Below are positions 16,283-24,834 of a stretch of DNA of 42,826 nt, piece by piece. How positions within the stretch are numbered: position 1 is the stretch's first letter; the number at the start of each line of letters is the position of its first letter. Made by a program: the position numbers and the translations under genes. Under the pieces are notes generated by a model. It was given only the letters and a program-made list of their open reading frames with translations. It had not been told where the DNA came from and did no database searches. The DNA comes from CANJSG01 sp038203875 (lineage in GTDB: Bacteria; Verrucomicrobiota; Verrucomicrobiia; Limisphaerales; CANJSG01): the NCBI GenBank assembly GCA_038203875.1, contig JBBRDN010000012.1:1-42826 (forward strand), written 5' to 3'.

Positions 16283-17089
16283 TTAGTCTTCATTATTAGG
16301 AACAACAGGAGGAGGAGTTGTTCCTGTCCCGTTAACCGGAGACGTGTGGGGTTCCACGGTGAACCCTCCGCCGATGTCCGTCTTGGTCACGAGGTCGGTT
16401 GGGGTTTCAGTCGGGTTGGTGGCGATCGGACTAGGAGTCTTGAAAGGCCCACCGACGGTCACGGTTCCAACACCGGGAATCGTGACCTGCTGACCGACAG
16501 GGAAGTCACCCACTACGAAAGACTCACCGGCGTTCACCACGGCGGTTTTGACGCCGGAGGAGGTCGTTTCCGCGACATCCATCGTCCCTTCGACGACGCT
16601 GTAAATTGTAAGGCGCTTCCCATCGATCAAGTAGGTGCGGACATCGATCTTGGATCCACGAATTCCGGCGACGCCATTTGGGGTCTTCACCTCGTAACGC
16701 GCGCCGGCTGCGAGCTTGCGGATGTTCGCGGTGACACGGCCATCGACCAGGTTCAACTGGGTGTCGACGATCTTGACGCCCGATGCCATTCCGCCTGACA
16801 GCTTGTCCAGACGGACGGTGGTGTTCGGTTGGACGCGAACGATCGAGTCGTTCAGCGAAAGATCAACGGGGGACGAAGATGAGGCGATGGTTGCTCCTTC
16901 GGGAAGCTTGTCGCCCTTCTTGACAGGAACCCAGACGTTGGCCGTCGTGCTGTAGCGGGCGCCTTCGCCTGCTGAACGCACCTCGGCCTTGCCGGTCTTG
17001 ACGCCCTGAGCCTTTGAATCCCATGCAGCGCCGCTCAGGATAAATCCGAGAACGGCTGCTCCGACCAACGTGGTTGCTGACTTTTTCAT
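16283..17089 (-). CDS. Exported FecR-domain protein
   Basis: A 268-residue periplasmic protein. A signal peptide (MKKSATTLVGAAVLGFILSG, cut after about DSKA27) is followed by a FecR-like domain: NVWVPVKKGDKLPEGATI, SIVRVQPNTTVRLDKL, LVDGRVTANIRKLAAGARYEVKTPNGVAGIRGSKIDV and YSVVEGTMDVAE. The C-terminal 60 residues are rich in Pro, Thr and Gly and look disordered. Unlike the FecR of iron signalling it has no transmembrane or anti-sigma part and no sigma-factor gene beside it. It has a good Shine-Dalgarno sequence (AAGGA, 17096-17100) and a plausible promoter. The downstream neighbour is the CHASE2 cyclase, and a role as its periplasmic ligand or modulator is inferred from this pairing. Confidence 0.85.
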   Translation of the reverse strand: MKKSATTLVGAAVLGFILSGAAWDSKAQGVKTGKAEVRSAGEGARYSTTANVWVPVKKGDKLPEGATIASSSSPVDLSLNDSIVRVQPNTTVRLDKLSGGMASGVKIVDTQLNLVDGRVTANIRKLAAGARYEVKTPNGVAGIRGSKIDVRTYLIDGKRLTIYSVVEGTMDVAETTSSGVKTAVVNAGESFVVGDFPVGQQVTIPGVGTVTVGGPFKTPSPIATNPTETPTDLVTKTDIGGGFTVEPHTSPVNGTGTTPPPVVPNNED

Positions 17090-17124
17090 AAAAAATCCTT
17101 ACTGAAAACTGAGTAACGGAGGTG

Positions 17125-17152
17125 AAAATAGATTTCTCACCAGTGGAGTCAA
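17125..17152 (-). promoter_or_regulatory. Putative sigma-70 promoter of fecR
   Basis: TTGACT (17147-17152) and TATTTT (17125-17130) on the minus strand are 16 bases apart, giving a leader of roughly 30 bases before the ATG at 17089. The same first hexamer and spacing appear before the pseudopilin gene. Confidence 0.5.
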
Positions 17153-17220
17153 ACGAAAACCCCAAACGTTACGAGGTATTGTATCGGGGGCTCGGGTTTA
17201 CGCCTTTAGCCAACGCACCC

Positions 17221-18597
17221 TTACGGCTTGGCAAATTCGCGGGGATCGGAAATCCGCCCAGTCAATGCACTCGCAGCGACCGTCGCCGGGCTGGCGAGGA
17301 ACACCTGGCTTTCCTTATCGCCCATGCGACCAGGGAAGTTGCGGTTTGTGGCGCTGATGCACTTGAGTCCGGGCTGATTCATGCGGCCGAAGGTGTCCAC
17401 AGGTCCACCGAGGCACGCGGCGCAGCCGGCGTTTTCGGTCATGCGGACGCCGGCGTCCTCGAGGATCTGCCAGATGGTCTTGGCACCCCAGCGGGTGGAT
17501 TGAAGGTCCCGCACGATGTCGGGAGTCGCGGGCACTCCAAAGGTATCGATAACGACCTTCTTGCCGCGCAGCACGCGGGCGAATTCCACGAAGTCGCTCG
17601 TCTTGCCGCCCGTGCAGGAGCCGACATAGGCGCGATCCAACTTAAGGTGGCCCATGTCCTTGGCCTTCTTGCGTTGGCCGGGGTCTGGATGGCAGGCGAC
17701 CGTGGGTTCAAGTTGGTCGAGGTTCACGACCAGCTCGTAGACAAATTTCTGGCTGGCATCCGCCTCGACGGGTTCGTAGCTCTGCTTGGTGTCGTTAAGA
17801 CTGGTGCGGGTGTTGACGTATTCCGCCGTGCGGGCGTCGAACGGGAAGATGGCGTTTTTGCCGCCGGCTTCGATGGCCATGTTCGCGATGGTCATGCGGT
17901 CGTCCATGGAAAGGGTTGCGATGCCCGAGCCGTCGAACTGCATTGCTCGATAAGTGGCGCCGTCGAAGCCGATTTCGCCGATGACGTGCAGGATGATGTC
18001 CTTGGCCATGACGCCCGGCTGGAGTTTGCCTTCGAGCCGGAAGCGCATCGTCTCGGGGACCTTGATCAGCAGCTTGCCGGTGCCCATGACGAAGCCGGCG
18101 TCGGTGTTGCCGATGCCGGTGGCGAATTCGTTGAACGCGCCCGCCATGCAGGTGTGCGAGTCCGTGCCGAAGAGCACTTCGCCGGGCCTGGTGTGGCCCT
18201 TGGCCGGCAGCGCGGTGTGGCAGACGCCCGCGTAGTTGGAGCCGTATTGCTTCTTCAGCAGGCCCTTCGTCGAGTCGAACTGCCAATGGCCGTTCGGGTC
18301 GTCGATGACGTCGTAGAAGTAGGGCAAGTCCTGCTCGCGGGAAAAGTCCCGAAGAATGTCGACGTTCCGGTTCGACTTCGAGTCGGCGGTGAATATGTAG
18401 TGGTCGGGGATTATTACCACGCGTTCGCGGTCCCAGACCTTGGCGTTCTGGCCAAACTCGCGTTTGAAGACGCCGATGGTCCCAGGCCCGCACACGTCGT
18501 GGGTCATGAGCACGTCCGCGTTGACCCAGATGTTGTCGCCGGCCTGGACCGAAGCTTTTCCTGAAGCGCGAGCGAGCAGTTTTTCAGTCAGCGTCAT
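17221..18597 (-). CDS. leuC: 3-isopropylmalate dehydratase large subunit (aconitase family)
   Basis: A 458-residue aconitase-superfamily large subunit that needs a [4Fe-4S] cluster. The three cluster ligands are C328 in GSCTGGKT and C392/C395 in GCAACLGGP. FGTDSHTCMAGAFNEFATGIGNTDAGFVMGTGK and the substrate-loop ATNRNFPGRMG are present. It most likely converts 2-isopropylmalate to 3-isopropylmalate in leucine synthesis together with LeuD. The archaeal-type LeuC/homoaconitase group looks similar, so substrate is less certain than fold. No leuD gene is seen in the window; downstream on the same strand comes fecR after a promoter-containing gap. It diverges from the 18719 gene. Confidence 0.88.
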   Translation of the reverse strand: MTLTEKLLARASGKASVQAGDNIWVNADVLMTHDVCGPGTIGVFKREFGQNAKVWDRERVVIIPDHYIFTADSKSNRNVDILRDFSREQDLPYFYDVIDDPNGHWQFDSTKGLLKKQYGSNYAGVCHTALPAKGHTRPGEVLFGTDSHTCMAGAFNEFATGIGNTDAGFVMGTGKLLIKVPETMRFRLEGKLQPGVMAKDIILHVIGEIGFDGATYRAMQFDGSGIATLSMDDRMTIANMAIEAGGKNAIFPFDARTAEYVNTRTSLNDTKQSYEPVEADASQKFVYELVVNLDQLEPTVACHPDPGQRKKAKDMGHLKLDRAYVGSCTGGKTSDFVEFARVLRGKKVVIDTFGVPATPDIVRDLQSTRWGAKTIWQILEDAGVRMTENAGCAACLGGPVDTFGRMNQPGLKCISATNRNFPGRMGDKESQVFLASPATVAASALTGRISDPREFAKP

Positions 18598-18671
18598 AAA
18601 TGTCCGAGGAACCTAGGAGACGCGGCTCTGACGTGCAATACCGTTGCCGGTTCTCCTGCCACAGGCCGCTG

Positions 18672-18700
18672 TTGACCGGCGCCCCTTCGGCGGTTATCAC
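18672..18700 (+). promoter_or_regulatory. Putative promoter of the disordered secreted protein gene
   Basis: TTGACC (18672-18677) and TATCAC (18695-18700) are 17 bases apart and end 18 bases before the ATG at 18719. A by-eye match only, 5 of 6 and 4 of 6. Confidence 0.3.
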
Positions 18701-18718
18701 GATTTAATAAGTTCTCAT

Positions 18719-19714
18719 ATGCGATCTCTCACAAATCTTGCGGTTGGGGCCATCTTCGGAGTGGCGTGGCTGAGCGGGTCCGTATCCGTCAGTCTGGCCG
18801 GCGAGAAGATCGAGATCACCCCGGTGTCACCGTCCTCCAAATCGAGCGCGCTTCCGACCGCATCGAGGTCGCCGTCGAAGCTCGACCTCGAGCTCGACCG
18901 GCTCGAAGGGGCCCGGATCCAGATGATCCCGTCGGCCGGCCCTGGGATGAGCATCCCGGCTCCCGTTCAACGTCCGGCAGACGACGGTAAGAAGAAAAAC
19001 TGGCTGCTCGATTCGGCAGGTGGAGACAAGGCGCTGGATTACAACGGAGCCCTCGGTGTCAGGGACTATTCTGGAAAGGCCCGGCAAAACCCGTCCGGCA
19101 ATGGCTTTGATTTGGACGGACGCGCTATTTTGCCCGGTGGAAATGCGATCTCGCCCGGGCGAAATGATTTCAATCGGGGCGACGGTTCGCGCCGGGATCC
19201 CTCGGGACGGGTCGCCGACGGTTTGCTGGGTCTTGGCGGGCTGCCTCTCAGGACCGGCCCCGGTGTCGACCCGATGGCGGGACTTCGCGAGTCGTCGGCG
19301 TTGAATACCCTGCCGGGCCTTCCCCGGAACTCGGATCGTGACCTTGAACTGTTGAGGAACCGCTCGTCGCTGAAATCCGAAGCGGACGGTATCCTCAGCG
19401 GAATCGATTCCCGGTCCCGGAGTCCGCTGGGGAACCCGCTCTCGGTGGAGAGTATCCTCCGGTTGCCGGGTAGCCCAAACTCCGGATCGCCTCGCTCGCG
19501 GTTTGAGGCCCCGAGTCCGATCCCAGCCACGGTAACGGCAGACCCGCTTCGGGCGCCTGCTTTACCGCGCGACTTGACGCCGTCCGCCGCGTTCACCAAG
19601 CAGAGCGCCGACGCCGTTTCCTCTCAACGCCCCAAGCTGTCCGAACCCGATCGGCCCAAGGACGAGCAGCGTTACCGTCCCTCCGTTCTGCCGTTCCCAA
19701 AACGGGGTTTCTGA
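18719..19714 (+). CDS. Secreted low-complexity protein of unknown function
   Basis: A 331-residue protein I do not recognise. The ATG at 18719 opens a signal peptide (MRSLTNLAVGAIFGVAWLSGSVSVSLAG, cut before EKIEI). The mature chain is almost all Ser, Pro, Arg, Gly, Asp and Leu, with recurring short words such as SRSRSPLGNPLS, LRLPGSPNSGSPRSRF and NRSSLKSEADG, and no cysteine or obvious domain. It should be intrinsically disordered and lie in the periplasm or outside the cell. It ends two bases before the stop codon of the convergent moeA gene and is divergent from leuC. Codon use is typical of the region, which supports a real gene. Function unknown. Confidence 0.65.
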   Translation: MRSLTNLAVGAIFGVAWLSGSVSVSLAGEKIEITPVSPSSKSSALPTASRSPSKLDLELDRLEGARIQMIPSAGPGMSIPAPVQRPADDGKKKNWLLDSAGGDKALDYNGALGVRDYSGKARQNPSGNGFDLDGRAILPGGNAISPGRNDFNRGDGSRRDPSGRVADGLLGLGGLPLRTGPGVDPMAGLRESSALNTLPGLPRNSDRDLELLRNRSSLKSEADGILSGIDSRSRSPLGNPLSVESILRLPGSPNSGSPRSRFEAPSPIPATVTADPLRAPALPRDLTPSAAFTKQSADAVSSQRPKLSEPDRPKDEQRYRPSVLPFPKRGF

Positions 19715-19716
19715 GC

Positions 19717-20922
19717 TTATTCCCAAAGCAGGACTTCGACCGCCTCCCCTGCTTCTATACTGGTCCCGGGTGGAACGGTGACGAGTCCGTCCGACAGGGC
19801 GAATCCCCCCAGCGCGTGCGACGCCTGGAGTCCGCATGCCTCAACGGTTCGTGACTCAGTAAACCGGACGCGGACGTAGTGCCGGCGATTCCCGTCGTTG
19901 TCCAAAGCCGCCGCCAACTCGGCGCGAACCGATTTGGGCGAAATTGCCGGTGAACCTTGCATTTTCAGCAAGGCTGGTCGGACGAGAAGAAGACAGGTCA
20001 CCATGGCCGAGATTGGGTTGCCGGGCAGGCCGAACAGGCATTTCCCTTCGAGGGTTCCGAACGCGAACGGTTTGCCTGGCTTGATGGCGACCCGCCAGAG
20101 GTCCAGATGGCCTCCCGCCAGCTCCAGCGCGGGCTTCACGTGATCGTGCTCCCCGACCGAAACGCCTCCCGATGTCACAACCGCATCGCATTCGGCGAAT
20201 GCGTTTCTAAGGGCTGCGGCGGTGGATTCCAGGCCGTCGCGGACGATGCCAAAGTCACGCACACTCGCGCCGACGGCTTCCAGCAGCGGGATCAGGCAGG
20301 CGCGATTGCTCTCAAAAATCTGCCCGGGCTTCAGCGGACTCCCGGCCGTGACGAGTTCGTCGCCTGTCGAAAAGATTCCAACGATCGGTTTCCTGGAAAC
20401 TGCGATGTCCCCAAATCCCAAGGCGGCCAGAAGTCCAAGTCGCGCGGCCGTCAGCGTATCGCCGGCTTTGGCAATTTCGCTTCCGGCCTTCACATCTTCT
20501 CCGGCGAACCGGACGCCTTCCCACGGTTTGGTTGCTCCCAGTATGCGGACCGTCCCGGCATCCAACGGATCAAGAGTCGTGTCCTCCTGCATGACGATCG
20601 CATCGGCCCCGGTCGGCAACGGTGCCCCGGTGAAAATGCGGACAGCCTCGCCAGCGTTGACGCCACCCAACCAGGCACTGCCGGCGGGAACTTCACCGAG
20701 GACCTTGAGGCAGGCCGGGCGCTCGGAACATGCGTGGCCGACATCTGCGGAACGCACCGCGTAACCGTCGAACATGGAGTTGTCGAACGGCGGAAGCGGA
20801 ATCGGCGCATGCACGGAAGCCGCAATGAAACGTCCGGCTGCTTGCCGGAGCGGGATGGTTTCCGATTTCAACGGAACGATGCCCGCAAGCAGGCGCGCGA
20901 GGGCTTCCTCTAGTTCGATCAC
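19717..20922 (-). CDS. moeA: Molybdopterin molybdotransferase
   Basis: A 401-residue cytoplasmic enzyme that inserts molybdate into adenylylated molybdopterin, the last step of molybdenum-cofactor synthesis. The N-terminus has PIPLPPFDNSMFDGYAVRSADV; the central MogA-like domain shows GIFSTGDELV, ESNRACLIPLLEAVG and VTSGGVSVGEHDHVK; and GKCLFGLPGNPISAMV follows. The C-terminal beta domain is intact. The start is GTG at 20922. It lies 50 bases downstream of waaA and may be cotranscribed with it. No molybdoenzyme or other moa/mob gene is visible. Confidence 0.95.
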   Translation of the reverse strand: MIELEEALARLLAGIVPLKSETIPLRQAAGRFIAASVHAPIPLPPFDNSMFDGYAVRSADVGHACSERPACLKVLGEVPAGSAWLGGVNAGEAVRIFTGAPLPTGADAIVMQEDTTLDPLDAGTVRILGATKPWEGVRFAGEDVKAGSEIAKAGDTLTAARLGLLAALGFGDIAVSRKPIVGIFSTGDELVTAGSPLKPGQIFESNRACLIPLLEAVGASVRDFGIVRDGLESTAAALRNAFAECDAVVTSGGVSVGEHDHVKPALELAGGHLDLWRVAIKPGKPFAFGTLEGKCLFGLPGNPISAMVTCLLLVRPALLKMQGSPAISPKSVRAELAAALDNDGNRRHYVRVRFTESRTVEACGLQASHALGGFALSDGLVTVPPGTSIEAGEAVEVLLWE

Positions 20923-20972
20923 GGGGAAACTCTACGGCTCGCCAATGACGCACGGCGAGCGCGGCCTGCACC

Positions 20973-22301
20973 TCAGGGGCGGGGTTTTACGTAGACTTCG
21001 GCGTCGTGCAGATGCGGCAAGATCATGTCCACGGTGCGATCGGCGGCGCCGAGATTCTTCAGGACGATCCCCTTGGCCCGTTCGCCCAATTCGTTTCGGG
21101 TCGTCGCGTCGGCCAAGAGATGGTCGAAGGCCTTTTCCAGCCCGGCGGCGTCCTTCACTTGGATGGCGGCGTTTCCGGCGGCGAACGCGGCGACGATGGC
21201 CGGGAAGTTCTGCATGTTCGGGCCGTAGACCATCGCCTTTCCGAGCGCACCAGGTTCGATGGGGTTTTGGCCGCCCTCGGCTGAAAGGCTCTTGCCGACG
21301 AAGACGAGGTCGGCGTGTTCGTAGAAGTAGCGGAGTTCGCCGGTCGAATTGACGAGCAGCGCGTCGAGGCTGCCTTCGGCCAGCTTGGTTCGGGCGTTCA
21401 CGTCGCTGCGGAACATGAACCGCAACCCATGTTTCTCCAGTCCGCGCGCAGCATCCTTGCTGCGTTCGACGTGGCGGGGAACGACGACCAGAAAGGCATT
21501 CGGATACTTCGCCTTCAGCTTCTTGAGAACGCCGGCGAGTATCTCCTCCTCGCCCGCGTGGGTGCTGCCGGCAACGATGATTTGCCGGTCGGTCGGGACC
21601 CCGATTTGGGCAAGCAATGCGGGCACGTCGAGCAGCGAACGTTCGTTGAGTTTAGCCGCGTCGAATTTTAAGTTGCCGACCACTTGAATCGCTTCCGGCC
21701 GGAATCCGAGTTCACGGAGACGAGTGGCGTCAGCCTCGTTCTGGCATCCGACTCCGGCGAACTGGGCGAAGATAGGGCGGAAGATGAAACCGAACCGTTT
21801 GTAGCCGCGATAGGAGCGGTCCGAGAGGCGGGCGTTCACTAGGAAGACGGGGATCTCCCGTTCGAATGCGCGCCACAGAAAGTTGGGCCAAATCTCCGCC
21901 TCGACGAGGACGATGGCCTCCGGATGGACGGTCGCCAGCGCGCGCACGACCGTTCCACGGAGATCGATGGGATAGTAGATCGGGGTGACGTGCGAAGGCA
22001 GGTGCTTTTGGAGTTCGCCCATGCCCGTCGACGTGGTTGTGCTGACCACGATCTTCAAATTGGGCACGCGGGGCTCGATGGCCTTGATGAGCTGGGTGCA
22101 GATGTTGACTTCGCCGACGCTGACCGCATGGAACCAGATGATGTGCCGGTTCGTCAGGGCCTGTTTGATCTTCGAGCTGTATTTTCCGAAACGCTGCCCG
22201 AATCCGGGGCGCCAGTTGCCCCGGCGCCACATCTTCAGGAAGTAGAAAGGCGCGCTCAGCCAGAAAAAGACGGCGAACAATGCTCTGTAAATTATCCTCA
22301 T
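20973..22301 (-). CDS. waaA: Kdo transferase (3-deoxy-D-manno-octulosonic acid transferase)
   Basis: A 442-residue GT-B glycosyltransferase of family GT30 that adds Kdo to the lipid A precursor on the cytoplasmic face of the inner membrane. It starts with a membrane anchor (RIIYRALFAVFFWLSAPFYF), followed by the N-lobe motif IIWFHAVSVGEVN holding the catalytic Glu, LVEAEIWPNFLW, IIVAGSTHAGEEE, and the C-lobe SLSAEGGQNPIEPGALGKAMVYGPNMQNF. The ATG at 22301 puts the anchor at the N-terminus; an in-frame TTG at 22346 would add 15 unlikely residues. This gene is good evidence for a lipopolysaccharide outer membrane. It is followed by moeA and preceded by the PIG-L gene 175 bases upstream. Confidence 0.95.
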   Translation of the reverse strand: MRIIYRALFAVFFWLSAPFYFLKMWRRGNWRPGFGQRFGKYSSKIKQALTNRHIIWFHAVSVGEVNICTQLIKAIEPRVPNLKIVVSTTTSTGMGELQKHLPSHVTPIYYPIDLRGTVVRALATVHPEAIVLVEAEIWPNFLWRAFEREIPVFLVNARLSDRSYRGYKRFGFIFRPIFAQFAGVGCQNEADATRLRELGFRPEAIQVVGNLKFDAAKLNERSLLDVPALLAQIGVPTDRQIIVAGSTHAGEEEILAGVLKKLKAKYPNAFLVVVPRHVERSKDAARGLEKHGLRFMFRSDVNARTKLAEGSLDALLVNSTGELRYFYEHADLVFVGKSLSAEGGQNPIEPGALGKAMVYGPNMQNFPAIVAAFAAGNAAIQVKDAAGLEKAFDHLLADATTRNELGERAKGIVLKNLGAADRTVDMILPHLHDAEVYVKPRP

Positions 22302-22475
22302 TCGATGCTGCTGCGCCCGGATGCCGTTCCCAAAAATCCCCGTCAAGGTCCTGCTTCCTGGTCAAGCGACGAAGACGTGACGTCGATGCGGCGAAGCTAT
22401 TCGCGGAAAGATCGGATTCCGGCCAGCGAATTCTTTTCCGTGACGCCAGATTTTGCACGCTCTGCCGCGGCAAAC

Positions 22476-23327
22476 TCAGCCGATGCGTTTCGTCAGACGC
22501 GACGCAACGTCGTCAGCGAACCGATCGATGAAACTGCGACCGTAGGAGGTGACGCTCAGCGAGGGGTCGACCACCAGAGGTGTGAGGTCCATCGCGAATT
22601 CGAGAAGCCTGGCTTGATCCGTGGCGTGCGACGCGAAGTAGGTCGCGTTGGCCCGTTTTCGACCGGCAGTGGCGAGGTCGTAGCGTTTGCCGCCGCTGAT
22701 CTGCGAATCGAAGACCCCCATGAGAGAGTTAGAGATGTTCTCCCGGGCACCCACGTCGAAGACGACCTTCTCATCATCGAGCATCCAGTCGAGGTTGCGC
22801 CAGACTTCACACCCATAGACCGCCTTGGGCCGCTGGGCGGCCGGGAGTTCGCGGATGGCCTGGATCACCGGGATGGCGACGCCGATGTGGGTCTCGTGTT
22901 TGTCGGCCAGATTGTGCGTGTAGACGGCCTCGGGACTGGTTGCGAGGAGGATGCGTTTGAGGTCTTCGATCACGTGGCGGGAATGCGGGTCCTTCACCTC
23001 CCGGCTCGGGTAATTCAACTGAAGCGCGGCCCCATATTCTCCGACAAAGGCCGCCTTGCGCTGTTCCACGCGTCGGACCGCGACCATTTGGTCATCGGTG
23101 TATCCGGCGTATTCGTTCGCCCGGGAACTGCCCCGGCCATCCGTGACTGTGACGCCGGTGAACCACTGGTCGGCATTCTGGAAGCATGCGAGAATCCCGT
23201 GGAGACACATGAACTCGAGGTCGTCCTGATGGGCGCCGATCCCGAGGTGGGTCGTGCGGGCGAGGGCTTGTTCCGTTGGCAAGTTGTCCGGAACAAAGAT
23301 GTCGGCGGAGGGATGGTGAAACTTCAT
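22476..23327 (-). CDS. PIG-L family zinc deacetylase
   Basis: A 283-residue enzyme of the PIG-L/LmbE superfamily, zinc-dependent hydrolases that remove the N-acetyl group from GlcNAc-containing molecules. The metal site is visible as GAHQDDLEF (H33, D35, D36), and the second His as HNLADKHETHIGV (H144, H147). The middle part YPSREVKDP and AVYTHNLADKHETH is typical. There is no signal peptide, so it is cytoplasmic. It lies 42 bases downstream of the ROK-like gene on the same strand, and the pair suggests amino-sugar metabolism; the substrate itself (free sugar, sugar phosphate or thiol precursor) cannot be inferred. Confidence 0.85.
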   Translation of the reverse strand: MKFHHPSADIFVPDNLPTEQALARTTHLGIGAHQDDLEFMCLHGILACFQNADQWFTGVTVTDGRGSSRANEYAGYTDDQMVAVRRVEQRKAAFVGEYGAALQLNYPSREVKDPHSRHVIEDLKRILLATSPEAVYTHNLADKHETHIGVAIPVIQAIRELPAAQRPKAVYGCEVWRNLDWMLDDEKVVFDVGARENISNSLMGVFDSQISGGKRYDLATAGRKRANATYFASHATDQARLLEFAMDLTPLVVDPSLSVTSYGRSFIDRFADDVASRLTKRIG

Positions 23328-23369
23328 GGGGTGTTATCCGCGCAAGGCGCCGTTCCTGGCCTGATCGGT

Positions 23370-24773
23370 TCACTTCACGATCTTGGGCAGGCTCGCTGCT
23401 GCGACAGCCTGGCCGTGGCGTTTGTTCTTTTCGTCCGGCGTGTGGATGGCGATGCGGTCGACGAGGTCCGGGAACTCGGTCGCGAGAACCTTGCGCGCGC
23501 CGGCGAGGATGAGGTCGCCGCCGGCTCCGCTGGTCACGCGTCCGAGCACAAGCACGTGCCGGAAGTCATACATGTCGGCGTATTGGGCGAGCGCATAGCC
23601 GAGGTAGACTCCGATGGTTTCGAAGATCCGGACGGCCCGTTCATCGCCGGCCTTGTGGAGGTCCTGGACGTGCTTCAGCTGTTCGGCCATGTGGCCTGCG
23701 GGAAGCGCGATGCCTGCGGCCGGAGCGAGTTTCACGACGGCCTGCTGGGAGAAATACAACGCACCCACACCGCGGTCGCCGGACCACTCGTCCGTCGCTG
23801 CTGTGGGCGAACAGTCGACCGGGGCGAACGCCAGTTCGTTCAGCCATCCGCGGATGCGCCCGTCGTTGTCGAGGAATCCTGCGGCCTCGCTCGAACCCAT
23901 GGCGATGCCGAGGACGCCCGTCGCGTTGAGGGACATCGCCCCGGCCAACGCGGTCACGTCGCCGTCGTTGGCCGTCTCGAACGGGACTCCCCATTCCTTT
24001 TGGAGCCGGAGGAAAACGTTCGTGCCGCGTTCGGCGAAGTCCTTCGCGGGAACGGCCCGGAAAAGCGAGGCCGCGCGGATGCGGTTGTCGACGATGATTC
24101 CCGCCGAGCTTCCTCCGATGGCATCGACACGGGGCAGTTTGGACGCCGCCAGCTTCAGGCCTTCGTTGATCTTCTGGTAGTGCCAGTCCGGGTTGGCCTC
24201 GACCTTGGGATCCCACGGTATTTCGGTCGTGAAGACCGGTTCGCCGTCCTTGACCGCCGATAGCTTGTAGTCGCTCGCGCCGAGGTCGAAGCCAATCCGG
24301 CAACCGTCCAGATGCCCGCCGACGGACACCGCCGCTTCCTTGGCGGAAGGGGCTTCCGAGAACTTCGCATGGTCGACCGTGAACGGCCGTTCGTAGACCG
24401 TCTCCATCAGGTTCACGTCGAAGGCGCGGGCGCCGGTCTTCGAGTAGACCGCAGCGATGTGATCTGCGAGGTCCTTGGGGCCGCAGATGGTGACTTTCCA
24501 GCCGCCGATCTGCCAGAGAAGGAATTTAACCAATCGCTCGATGAAGGCATGGGTGTCCGACTGGTGCGCGGTGCCTGACGCAAACGCCTCGGTGGTGTGG
24601 ACGGCGGTCAGGCCGTCGTTCCGTTCAATCGCGATCGCCACCGGGGTGCCCTTGCCAGAAGAGCGAACCGCTTTGAGATAGTTTCTCGAGCCGCTGGAAA
24701 TGGGGCAAAAACCCGGGTCGAGCGGAGGCACCACCAGTGGCTTCCTGAGTAACAGGGATTCGGAGTCGGACAT
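23370..24773 (-). CDS. ROK-like sugar kinase family protein, extended
   Basis: A 467-residue ASKHA-fold protein, considerably longer than usual ROK kinases (about 300). Residues 1-150 form an N-terminal extension with SSGSRNYLKAVRSSGKGTP and IERLVKFLLWQIGGWKVTICGPKDLADHI. The ROK-like part follows: RIGFDLGASDYKLSAV (phosphate 1), a catalytic Asp candidate in FETANDGDVTALAGA, and GVLGIAMGSSEAAGFLDNDG. The zinc-binding HxxxxxCxCGxxGC motif of ROK proteins is absent; only WLNELAFAPVDCSP stands there. It could be a sugar kinase with changed specificity or a non-catalytic sensor. PIG-L follows after 42 bases. The ATG at 24773 is the only good start. Confidence 0.65.
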   Translation of the reverse strand: MSDSESLLLRKPLVVPPLDPGFCPISSGSRNYLKAVRSSGKGTPVAIAIERNDGLTAVHTTEAFASGTAHQSDTHAFIERLVKFLLWQIGGWKVTICGPKDLADHIAAVYSKTGARAFDVNLMETVYERPFTVDHAKFSEAPSAKEAAVSVGGHLDGCRIGFDLGASDYKLSAVKDGEPVFTTEIPWDPKVEANPDWHYQKINEGLKLAASKLPRVDAIGGSSAGIIVDNRIRAASLFRAVPAKDFAERGTNVFLRLQKEWGVPFETANDGDVTALAGAMSLNATGVLGIAMGSSEAAGFLDNDGRIRGWLNELAFAPVDCSPTAATDEWSGDRGVGALYFSQQAVVKLAPAAGIALPAGHMAEQLKHVQDLHKAGDERAVRIFETIGVYLGYALAQYADMYDFRHVLVLGRVTSGAGGDLILAGARKVLATEFPDLVDRIAIHTPDEKNKRHGQAVAAASLPKIVK

Positions 24774-24834
24774 AGATTTTTGCGGAGGCTGTCAGGCGAA
24801 ATCCACAGCTGCAACCTGTCTTGGAATCGACGGG

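Noticed and set aside
17122..18564. Plus-strand open frame opposite leuC (480 codons)
   Set aside because: LeuC has all its cluster cysteines on the minus strand; the plus frame is an antisense shadow.
18604..18660. AGGAGA/TCTCCT pairing between leuC and the 18719 gene as a leucine leader or riboswitch
   Set aside because: Arms are only six bases, the loop is long and no leader peptide with Leu codons is present.
21924..24263. Open frame of 779 codons on the plus strand opposite waaA, PIG-L and the ROK-like gene
   Set aside because: It crosses three real genes and their gaps; composition (Val, Asp, Gly, Arg) is that of an antisense frame with no motif.
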